This document shows, in pieces, positions 1 through 5,129 of a stretch of DNA of 5,129 nt; positions within the stretch are counted from its first letter, which is position 1; each line of letters begins with the position of its first letter. Source of the stretch: Halodesulfurarchaeum sp. (GTDB lineage Archaea; Halobacteriota; Halobacteria; Halobacteriales; Halobacteriaceae); assembly GCA_018334775.1 (NCBI GenBank), contig JAGXLJ010000104.1:1-5129 (forward strand). Direction: 5' to 3'. Position numbers and translations under genes: made by a program. The notes under the pieces are model-generated. The model saw only the letters and a list, made by a program, of their open reading frames with translations. It had not been told where the DNA came from and did not search any database.

Positions 1-195
1 ACCACCGGCGATGCTGCCAGGGAAACGACCCGGGAGGTAGCCAGGAAATCCGGTCTTCTGATGGGTATCTCCGCAGGTGCGGCTGTCAACGTGGCCACCC
101 GAATCGCAAATCGACCGGGGTACGAATCGAAAACAGTCGTCACGATCCTTCCGGATACGGGTGAACGGTATCTCCAGGGCGGCCTCTTCGAGTAA
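1..195 (+). CDS. cysK: Cysteine synthase (O-acetylserine sulfhydrylase), C-terminal 64 residues, 5' end outside window
   Basis: This PLP-dependent enzyme makes L-cysteine from O-acetylserine and sulfide in the cytoplasm. Only the C-terminal end is visible, read in frame 1 up to the TAA at 193-195. Two blocks identify it. GISAGAAV (fragment residues 22-29) matches the GISSGAA loop of the fold-type II cysteine synthase family, whose first Ser contacts the PLP pyridine nitrogen. ILPDTGERYL (49-58) matches the C-terminal ILPD(S/T)GERYLS signature, followed by a short GGLFE end. The protein stops right after LFE, without the C-terminal extension of enterobacterial CysK, and no regulatory CBS domain follows. 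A cystathionine beta-synthase-like or O-phosphoserine-using relative is possible, because the substrate-specific N-terminal part is missing. The gene converges on the nuclease gene with a 6 bp gap. Family assignment is firm; the exact substrate is inferred. Confidence 0.88.
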   Translation, partial: TTGDAARETTREVARKSGLLMGISAGAAVNVATRIANRPGYESKTVVTILPDTGERYLQGGLFE

Positions 196-201
196 GTGCC
201 C

Positions 202-762
202 TCAAGCCCCCTCCGAGAGGGTCGAACAGTTCCAGACCCCACGATTTGCCGCCTGTGCCGCCGATTCAGCCGCATAAAAGGTGTCCGCTTTCGTGAATTC
301 CGTGTCGTATACTCGAGCGTATCCTCGTTCGACAAGCCAGTAGTTCAGGTTCGTTTCGTTGTGGTAGACGTAGGCCAATAGCCGATCATAGCCGCCCCGC
401 CGGTCGGATACCGGATCGAACTCCAAACGGATTTCCGATCCCGGCAACCGCTCCGTGACGACCGCCGATGCATTCGTTCCAACAGCCCGAAGACACGCTT
501 GGCCAGCCTCAGTATCGGGTACCCCTTCGAATTCGCCAGAAGTTATGTCTGCATGCACTTCCGGCGTATCGATTCCGAGCAGCCGGACCGTATCCTGGGA
601 TCCATCAGCGAGTTCCACATCGATTGTATCGCCATCGACGACATCGAGGACCGTTGCGTTTCTCGACTCTGGTTGCTGGTGGGTGTCTGTGCCAAATGGG
701 ACAGCGGTACACCCAGCCGAAACGACGAGGAATACCAGGCCCAGGAGTACCGCCCTTCGCAT
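202..762 (-). CDS. Staphylococcal-nuclease-family (thermonuclease-like) lipoprotein
   Basis: Predicted Ca2+-dependent nuclease of the SNase (OB-fold) family, anchored outside the membrane. I chose the ATG at 762 (186 aa). An in-frame TTG at 783 would add seven residues before the signal peptide and is less likely. From the ATG, residues 1-18 read as a signal peptide with a twin Arg after Met (possible Tat signal) and a lipobox ending SAGC, with lipidated Cys18. The nuclease domain spans about 35-180. DGDTI (43-47) and IDTPE (64-68) carry the Ca2+ ligands Asp45, Asp65 and Thr66. The three residues matching S. aureus Arg35, Glu43 and Arg87 are present as Arg60, Glu68 and Arg127 (in YDRLLAYVY), so it should be active. 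Cys90 and Cys179 could form a disulfide, which fits an exported protein. Likely roles are extracellular DNA/RNA breakdown for nutrients or phosphate; this is inferred. It runs divergently from ppc and converges on cysK. Confidence 0.88.
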   Translation of the reverse strand: MRRAVLLGLVFLVVSAGCTAVPFGTDTHQQPESRNATVLDVVDGDTIDVELADGSQDTVRLLGIDTPEVHADITSGEFEGVPDTEAGQACLRAVGTNASAVVTERLPGSEIRLEFDPVSDRRGGYDRLLAYVYHNETNLNYWLVERGYARVYDTEFTKADTFYAAESAAQAANRGVWNCSTLSEGA

Positions 763-919
763 ACTGGACAGCAGTTCGGGCAACTACGTAGCCTTTTGGG
801 ACCGCACAAGGGCCATAGCGTGGGACCGAGGCAGCGAGTGAAACAGGGGTCTAGTTCATGCCAATTCTTCACCGTTCCCTGACGTTCAAGAACCCCGCCG
901 CCCGTAGGAAAATTAACAC
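763..919. promoter_or_regulatory. Divergent intergenic region between the nuclease and ppc genes
   Basis: These 157 bp must carry both promoters, but neither shows a convincing haloarchaeal TATA box. On the nuclease side, the 8-bp palindrome CTACGTAG (784-791) is centred about 26 nt from the ATG, the right spacing for a TATA element of a leaderless transcript, but it is a poor match. On the ppc side, an A/T-rich patch (aaaatta, about 909-915) sits roughly 10 nt before the ATG, like the WW element seen at -10 in archaeal promoters, but the expected -27 position is G/C-rich. No inverted repeat that looks like an operator was found, and no convincing small ORF. Confidence 0.35.
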
Positions 920-3616
920 ATGGAACTGCACAATCGGAGCGTCCGCCAGGACGTCCGTGAGCTTGGGGCGCTCCTTGGGGATGTTGTATCCGACCACAGC
1001 CCACCCGAGGGCTTCGAACTCGTTGAATCGGCCCGCAACGAAGCGATCGCGTACCGTCGGGACCATACCGACGACCGCGAGGGACTCGCTAACGTCGTCG
1101 AATCCAACTCCGAATCCGTCAACGCCGTGCTCGCTCGCTCCTTTGCGCTCTATTTCCAGCTTATCAATCTCGCCGAGGAACGCGAACGGGTCCGTGCGCT
1201 ACGGTCGTTCAGACAAAAAGGAACCCTCTCCCACTCGATCACCGAGGCCATCGAAGACCTTGAGGAGGGTGGTGCCGACGCCGAAACCGTCGAGCAGGTC
1301 CTCGAAGACGTGCACGTCGTGCCGACCTTCACTGCACACCCGACTGAGGCCCGCCGGAAGACGGTCAAAGGTATCCTCCAACGTGTGGGCCAAATCCTGG
1401 AGGATCTCGATGAACGGCGGTTGACGAGCGAAGAAAAGACTGGCCTCGAAACCCGTCTCGAGGCCGTCATCGAGAGCCTCTATACGACGAAGCATATTCG
1501 CGGCCGACGGCCAGAGCCGTTCGACGAAGCCCGGAATGTCCAGTGGTACCTGGACAACGTCGTTTTCGAAGTGATCCCGGAGATTTACGACGAATTGGAA
1601 GACGCTCTTGGGGAGACTTTCGACGACCCGCCGGACCCGAGTAACATCCTCGAATTCCGCTCCTGGGCCGGGAGCGATGCGGATGGGAACCCCAACGTCA
1701 CCCCTGACGTCACGGACAGAACGCTCCATCGCCAGCGCTCGCTCGCACTTGATCGGTATCGCACGACCCTGGACGACCTGCTTGGAGTACTCAGTCAGGA
1801 TGAAACCCGGGTCGACGGATCCATAACCCTCAAATCGGTTCTTTCCGGCGAGAAAACAACCGAATCCATCGCTGATTGGGCAGCGGACCGGTATCAACAG
1901 GAGCCGTTCCGCCAGGCCGTGACAGTCATCAAAGAGCGGGTTGATCGCGTCGAAAGCGTTCGGCCAGGTGGGTACGAGGATGGTGATGCACTGTTAGAGG
2001 ACCTCTCAGCCCTCGGGTCGGCCCTCGAAGCGGAGGGGCTCGGTTCGATCGTCTCCGAGTTCGTCACGCCCCTCGAACGCCAAGTCCAGACCTTTGGGTT
2101 CCATCTGGCGTCTCTCGACCTTCGTGACCACCGACAACAGCACACGAAGGCCCTTTCAGTCGCGCTTGACGCCGAAGACATCGACTATGCAGACATGTCC
2201 GAGGCGGACCGCCAAGAGTTCTTGACTGAGGCAATTACAAACGACGCGCCTGTCCTCGATCTGGAGGCCAGGGAGGACTTTGACGAGGAGACGGCTGTCG
2301 TCCTGGAGCGGTTTGACCGCCTCGCAGACTGGCACGAAGAGTTCGGCCCGGAGAGTATCGACACCTACTGCATCAGCATGACTGAAGAGCCCAGTCATGT
2401 CCTCGAAGTGCTCTTCCTTGCTGACCAGGCTGGCGTCGTGGATCTCCCGGGGTACTCCGGGCTCGACATCGTCCCGCTGCTCGAAACCGAGTCCGCTCTC
2501 TCAAACGCCCGGCGGATCATCGGGACCCTCTTCGAAAACGAGGCCTATGGCGACTCTCTGGACGCCCGTGGCGAGATTCAGGAGATCATGCTAGGATACT
2601 CGGATTCGAACAAAGAAAACGGGTATCTGGCCGCGAATTGGCAACTTGATAGAGCCCAGCGCCGCCTCGCTGAGATTACCGACGACTTCGGAGTCGACCT
2701 CAAACTGTTCCACGGCCGTGGCGGAACGATTTCCCGCGGTGGCGGACCGATGATTGACGCGCTCCTCGCACTGCCCCAACAGACCGTCACTGGCGAGGTC
2801 AAGTTCACCCAACAAGGCGAGGCCATCGCGGAGAAGTACGGGAACGCCCGCATTGCGCGTCGTGAAATGGGACAAATGCTGAACGCCCAGATCCGAGCGC
2901 GTCATGCGAACCTGAGCGAACCGAATCCGAACCTCCCCAACCCCTGGATCGATGCCATGGAAGAAATGGCAACCACCGCCAGGGAAACATACCGGTCGCT
3001 GTTGGAAACAGATGGGTTCGTCAGTTACTTCGAGCAAACGACCCCTATTACCACGATTGAAGGCCTCAATTTAGGTTCCCGGCCCGCCTCACGATCAGAT
3101 GAGCGGAACGTCGAGGACCTGCGGGCGATTCCGTGGGTGTTTGCATGGACCCAATCGCGGGCAATCATTCCCGGCTGGTACGGGATCGGCTCGGCCATCG
3201 ACGCCTACCTCGAAAAGACCGACGACGGGCTTGAGCGGCTCAAGGCAATGTACGAATCCTGGCCGTTCTTCCAGACGATGCTGGACAATGCAGCCCTCTC
3301 CCTCGCTCGCACCGAAATGGAGATCGCCAGTGAATACGCTGAGCTGGCTGACACGGACCTCAAAGAGCGTATCTTCCCCGACATCAAAGGTGAATACGAA
3401 CGGTCCGTCACAAACGTCCTCGACATTATTCCTCGAGAGGACCTCGTCGATCGGACGTGGCTACGCGAAACGCTTGATCGCCGGAACCCATACGTCGACC
3501 CGCTCAACTACCTTCAGATCGAGTTGCTCTCTCGATCCCACCGAACTCCACAAGAAGAACGGACGCTTCGCCTGACTGTCAAAGGCGTCGCGGCTGGGAT
3601 GAAAAATACCGGCTAA
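920..3616 (+). CDS. ppc: Phosphoenolpyruvate carboxylase (PEPC), full length
   Basis: Cytoplasmic enzyme that carboxylates PEP with bicarbonate to oxaloacetate and phosphate, refilling the TCA cycle (anaplerosis). It is 898 aa, the normal length for the bacterial/haloarchaeal type and much longer than the ~500-aa archaeal PpcA type. TAHPTE (138-143) holds catalytic His140, matching E. coli His138. GYSDSNKE (559-566) is the second signature. FHGRGGTISRGGGP (597-610) supplies His598, Arg600 and Arg606, matching E. coli His579, Arg581 and Arg587. RNPYVDPLN (855-863) and the invariant C-terminal NTG are present. By alignment from memory, E. coli aspartate-inhibition residues Arg587, Arg832 and Asn881 are kept as Arg606, Arg855 and Asn896, but Lys773 appears to be Arg797. 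No plant-type N-terminal phosphorylation motif is evident. The ATG at 920 starts directly with the conserved MELHNRSVRQDVRELG segment, with only a weak GGA upstream. The gene looks monocistronic and converges on the DUF296 gene 5 bp away. Identification is essentially certain. Confidence 0.98.
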   Translation: MELHNRSVRQDVRELGALLGDVVSDHSPPEGFELVESARNEAIAYRRDHTDDREGLANVVESNSESVNAVLARSFALYFQLINLAEERERVRALRSFRQKGTLSHSITEAIEDLEEGGADAETVEQVLEDVHVVPTFTAHPTEARRKTVKGILQRVGQILEDLDERRLTSEEKTGLETRLEAVIESLYTTKHIRGRRPEPFDEARNVQWYLDNVVFEVIPEIYDELEDALGETFDDPPDPSNILEFRSWAGSDADGNPNVTPDVTDRTLHRQRSLALDRYRTTLDDLLGVLSQDETRVDGSITLKSVLSGEKTTESIADWAADRYQQEPFRQAVTVIKERVDRVESVRPGGYEDGDALLEDLSALGSALEAEGLGSIVSEFVTPLERQVQTFGFHLASLDLRDHRQQHTKALSVALDAEDIDYADMSEADRQEFLTEAITNDAPVLDLEAREDFDEETAVVLERFDRLADWHEEFGPESIDTYCISMTEEPSHVLEVLFLADQAGVVDLPGYSGLDIVPLLETESALSNARRIIGTLFENEAYGDSLDARGEIQEIMLGYSDSNKENGYLAANWQLDRAQRRLAEITDDFGVDLKLFHGRGGTISRGGGPMIDALLALPQQTVTGEVKFTQQGEAIAEKYGNARIARREMGQMLNAQIRARHANLSEPNPNLPNPWIDAMEEMATTARETYRSLLETDGFVSYFEQTTPITTIEGLNLGSRPASRSDERNVEDLRAIPWVFAWTQSRAIIPGWYGIGSAIDAYLEKTDDGLERLKAMYESWPFFQTMLDNAALSLARTEMEIASEYAELADTDLKERIFPDIKGEYERSVTNVLDIIPREDLVDRTWLRETLDRRNPYVDPLNYLQIELLSRSHRTPQEERTLRLTVKGVAAGMKNTG

Positions 3617-3621
3617 GCGGG

Positions 3622-4035
3622 TTACTGGGACAGATCGAACACGTCCAAACCGGTCCGTTCGTCGGGAATGTGTTCGAGCGTGGTCCCACTTGGGACAATC
3701 AAGAGTTCAAATGTGCCGGAGACTCGTGCGCCTGAACAGTGACCCCCGATCGTGGAAAAGTCCCGGCGAGCGAGTTGAATGTGAGCGTGGATTTTGTCGG
3801 GCCCAATGTTCCCGCTGAACGCCGTGACCTCGAATTCTCCCTCGAAGGTTTCTTCCGTGTATTCCTCCCTGTCCGTATCGTAATGGCCGAGCGTCGCCCG
3901 GTCGACGGCACCGATCCCGGTGAAAAAGCCACCTGAGATATCGGCGTCCGCACGGACTGTTTCGAGTGAATCCATGACCGGTTCACCAGGTTCCAGCAGG
4001 AGGACGATTCCCTCCGTCGTTTCTGTGAACTCCAT
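3622..4035 (-). CDS. PPC/DUF296 (PCC) domain protein, putative DNA-binding or nucleotide-related protein
   Basis: Small cytoplasmic protein of 137 aa made up entirely of one PPC (DUF296) domain, the fold found in plant AT-hook AHL proteins and in stand-alone prokaryotic homologues. Family landmarks are visible in order: GGFFTGIGAVDRATLGHYD (35-53), the GNI turn (75-77), the His-rich strand KIHAHIQL (81-88) and GGHCSGARVSGTFELLI (97-113). His83, His85 and His99 are the residues that bind a metal ion in structures of prokaryotic homologues. It has no AT-hook, so DNA binding is not shown despite the usual database name, and the true function of stand-alone copies is unknown. The ATG at 4035 is preceded by GAGG four bases upstream, a fair ribosome binding site. 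It runs divergently from the metal-regulator gene (96 bp apart) and ends 5 bp from ppc. Given the His cluster and its neighbour, a link to metal is possible but speculative. Confidence 0.85.
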   Translation of the reverse strand: MEFTETTEGIVLLLEPGEPVMDSLETVRADADISGGFFTGIGAVDRATLGHYDTDREEYTEETFEGEFEVTAFSGNIGPDKIHAHIQLARRDFSTIGGHCSGARVSGTFELLIVPSGTTLEHIPDERTGLDVFDLSQ

Positions 4036-4039
4036 ATCC

Positions 4040-4043
4040 CCTC
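4040..4043 (-). promoter_or_regulatory. Ribosome binding site of the DUF296 gene
   Basis: GAGG on the minus strand, inside AGAGGGG, ends four bases before the ATG at 4035. It matches the anti-Shine-Dalgarno CCUCC of archaeal 16S rRNA. It supports the chosen start and suggests a transcript with a short leader, unlike the apparently leaderless regulator gene on the other side of this intergenic region. Confidence 0.4.
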
Positions 4044-4097
4044 TAACTCATCGGTTGGGTTTGAAGGTTACACATCGAATTTGTTTGAACCATCATA

Positions 4098-4104
4098 CTT
4101 ATGG
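4098..4104 (+). promoter_or_regulatory. Candidate TATA element of the metal-regulator operon
   Basis: The A/T-rich CTTATGG is centred 31 bases before the ATG at 4132. There is no Shine-Dalgarno sequence before that ATG, so the transcript is probably leaderless or nearly so, starting around 4126-4132. That puts this element near the -27 spacing of archaeal TATA boxes. The match to consensus TTTATA is only partial. The adjoining palindrome shares its last base and extends toward the start site. Confidence 0.38.
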
Positions 4105-4121
4105 ATTAGACCCATCTAATC
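4104..4121. promoter_or_regulatory. Perfect 7-4-7 inverted repeat, candidate DtxR/MntR-family operator
   Basis: GATTAGA (4104-4110), spacer CCCA, then TCTAATC (4115-4121) form an 18-bp perfect inverted repeat, 11-28 bases before the regulator's start codon. Its outer parts resemble the TTAG...CTAA halves of DtxR-type operators (for example DtxR boxes built on TTAGG/CCTAA). It lies between the candidate TATA element and the likely transcription start, where a bound dimer would block TFB or RNA polymerase. The inference is that the regulator encoded just downstream binds here and represses its own operon when metal is plentiful. A stem-loop role is less likely, since the stem is A/T-rich and there is no leader to hold it. 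Confidence 0.6.
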
Positions 4122-4131
4122 AAAATATCGA

Positions 4132-4827
4132 ATGTTGAGTGACGTGATGGAAGATTATCTCAAAGTGATTTTCCGGCTCCAGGAGACCGATGAGCCCCCG
4201 ATTCCACCCTCTCAGATCGCGGACCAACTCGACGTTACAGCCCCAAGCGTGACGAGTATGATGGAGTCTCTGGAAGAGCGTGGGTTAGTGGAGCGCGAAA
4301 AGTATGCTGGGGTGGAGCTAACCCCAGAGGGGGAAACTGTCGCCTTGGAAATCCTTCGCCACCACCGACTTCTTGAGGCCTATCTCGCCGATCACCTCGA
4401 TTACGAGTGGTCCGAAGTCCACGAGGAAGCGGAGGTACTCGAACACCACATCAGCGAAGAGTTCGAAGCACGCGTCGCTGAAGCGCTGGACCATCCAGCG
4501 ACTGATCCGCATGGGGACCCCATCCCGGATCAGGATCTCCAGCCAGTGAACGACGACACAACACCACTTTCGAACGTCGTGGAGGGCGAAGACGTACTCG
4601 TCTGCCGAGTTCGGGATGACGATCCGGCCGTGCTCTCCCATCTCGCTCAGATCGGGATCGAACCGGGCACCGAACTCGAACTGGTCGAGGTTACACCCCT
4701 CGGAGTGTATCAGGTGACGGTTGGTGACACCGTTCGACACCTCCCGGAATCCACGGCTGACGCGGTTCGTGTGCGGCTGAATGACCAAAACGGCACCACC
4801 GAAACACAGACCGAACAGGAAGCATGA
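4132..4827 (+). CDS. DtxR/MntR-family metal-dependent transcriptional regulator, probably manganese-responsive
   Basis: Cytoplasmic dimeric repressor, 231 aa, with the three-part layout of long DtxR proteins: a winged helix-turn-helix (1-65, recognition region near residues 35-50 with TAPSVTSMMESLEERGLV), a dimerisation/metal domain (about 70-140) and a C-terminal FeoA/SH3-like domain (about 146-216, IGIEPGTELELVEVTPLG). By alignment from memory, the primary metal site is Asp8, Glu101, Glu104 and His105. The ancillary site has His78, Glu82 and His97, equivalent to DtxR His79, Glu83 and His98. Asp and Glu replace DtxR's Met10 and Cys102, the pattern of Mn sensors such as MntR and ScaR, although MntR's Glu11 is Lys11 here. 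Manganese sensing is therefore favoured over iron, but this is an inference. The tail after 216 is acidic, Gln/Thr-rich and probably disordered. The ATG at 4132 has no Shine-Dalgarno site, and a palindrome lies just upstream. The stop overlaps the next start (ATGA), so the two genes form an operon. Haloarchaeal homologues are often named SirR. Confidence 0.92.
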   Translation: MLSDVMEDYLKVIFRLQETDEPPIPPSQIADQLDVTAPSVTSMMESLEERGLVEREKYAGVELTPEGETVALEILRHHRLLEAYLADHLDYEWSEVHEEAEVLEHHISEEFEARVAEALDHPATDPHGDPIPDQDLQPVNDDTTPLSNVVEGEDVLVCRVRDDDPAVLSHLAQIGIEPGTELELVEVTPLGVYQVTVGDTVRHLPESTADAVRVRLNDQNGTTETQTEQEA

Positions 4828-5129
4828 TCAGTTGGTTCGAGATCTTTATCATCGCGCTCACCGCGCAACTTGCCGTGCTCCCCGGCGAAAAAGGACAGTT
4901 AATCATCGCTGGGCTGGCCACCAGGTTCAACCCGTGGATCGTCGTCGGAGCCGCCGGAACCGCGTTCGGTGGCTGGACTGTTCTTGAACTTCTCGTGGGG
5001 AACGCATTGAAGGGGGCACTTCCGGAACTCTATCTCGATCTGTTCACAGCGGGGCTGTTCTTGCTCTTTGCCGTGCTGCTCTATCGGTCGATCCCGCCAA
5101 AAGACGCCACCCCGGATGATTCTTTCCCC
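4824..5129 (+). CDS. TMEM165/GDT1 (UPF0016) family membrane protein, candidate Mn2+/Ca2+ exporter, first 102 residues
   Basis: Integral membrane protein, cut by the window edge with no stop reached. The ATG at 4824 overlaps the regulator's TGA (ATGA), with AGGA at 4817-4820 three bases before it, so translation is probably coupled. Hydrophobic segments lie at about 4-20, 37-59 and 69-88, followed by a polar loop (PPKDATPDD) where the family's central loop between its two three-helix halves is expected. The end of helix 1 reads AVLPGEKGQL (17-26), aligning with the family's cation-binding signature E-x-G-D-(K/R)-(T/S). Here the first Glu is Leu19, the Asp is Glu22 and the Thr/Ser is Gly24, while Lys23 is kept; I recall LPGEK as typical of haloarchaeal members. 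Glu55 in helix 2 (WTVLELLVG) might supply a missing charge. Relatives such as human TMEM165, yeast Gdt1, cyanobacterial Mnx and Vibrio MneA move Mn2+ and/or Ca2+. Mn2+ export fits the regulator beside it, but the substrate is inferred. Confidence 0.82.
   Translation, partial: MISWFEIFIIALTAQLAVLPGEKGQLIIAGLATRFNPWIVVGAAGTAFGGWTVLELLVGNALKGALPELYLDLFTAGLFLLFAVLLYRSIPPKDATPDDSFP

Noticed and set aside
784..791. CTACGTAG 8-bp palindrome as an operator
   Set aside because: It is too short to be meaningful alone. Its spacing would also fit a weak TATA element for the nuclease gene, so it is mentioned only within the intergenic entry.
543..1004. 153-aa minus-strand frame spanning the nuclease/ppc intergenic region
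   Set aside because: It overlaps the nuclease gene in a different frame and the start of ppc, its composition is unlike the acidic haloarchaeal proteins here, and it has no motif.
858..1424. 188-aa plus-strand reading frame overlapping the start of ppc
   Set aside because: It lies in another frame inside ppc and its protein is rich in Ser, Arg, Thr and Pro without any recognisable motif, the usual shadow of a high-GC gene. The ppc frame is certain.
1199..1897. 232-aa minus-strand reading frame within ppc
   Set aside because: It lies entirely antisense to conserved PEPC sequence, shows no family motif and is explained by GC-rich codon bias.
4318..4788. 156-aa minus-strand reading frame within the metal regulator
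   Set aside because: It is antisense to the dimerisation and FeoA-like domains of a clear DtxR-family gene and has no recognisable motif.
1..5129. Novel defence system, mobile element, CRISPR array or RNA gene
   Set aside because: Every long stretch is accounted for by recognisable chromosomal genes, no gap exceeds 160 bp, and no repeat arrays, transposase motifs, integrase sites or tRNA-like folds were seen.

Overview
The window looks like chromosomal DNA from a haloarchaeon (class Halobacteria). The proteins are acidic and rich in Asp and Glu, the codons favour G/C at the third position, and most genes lack a strong Shine-Dalgarno site. Several proteins resemble haloarchaeal versions I know: the N-terminus of PEP carboxylase, a GDT1 protein with the LPGEK motif, and a DtxR-type regulator. 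I do not assign a genus. I see no tRNA, rRNA, CRISPR array, insertion sequence or other sign of mobile DNA.

Layout: (1) 1-195 (+) is the 3' end of an O-acetylserine sulfhydrylase/cysteine synthase gene. (2) 202-762 (-) is a predicted lipoprotein of the staphylococcal (thermo)nuclease family, convergent with the first gene and only 6 bp from it. (3) 763-919 is a divergent intergenic region. (4) 920-3616 (+) is a complete phosphoenolpyruvate carboxylase gene, ppc. (5) 3622-4035 (-) is a small PPC/DUF296-domain protein, convergent with ppc and 5 bp away. (6) 4036-4131 is a divergent promoter region. It holds a perfect 7-4-7 inverted repeat, a good candidate metalloregulator operator. (7) 4132-4827 (+) is a DtxR/MntR-family metal-dependent repressor. 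(8) 4824-5129 (+) is the 5' part of a TMEM165/GDT1-family membrane protein, which overlaps the regulator by 4 bp (ATGA) and runs off the window.

The most interesting part is the right end. The regulator's primary-site ligands are Asp8 and Glu101, as in manganese sensors; iron sensors have Met and Cys there. The gene it overlaps belongs to a family with known Mn2+/Ca2+ exporters. Together with the palindrome between the likely TATA element and the start codon, this suggests a self-contained, autoregulated manganese-homeostasis operon. The rest (cysteine synthesis, anaplerotic CO2 fixation into oxaloacetate, an exported nuclease) appears to be ordinary housekeeping and accessory genes that are not functionally linked.
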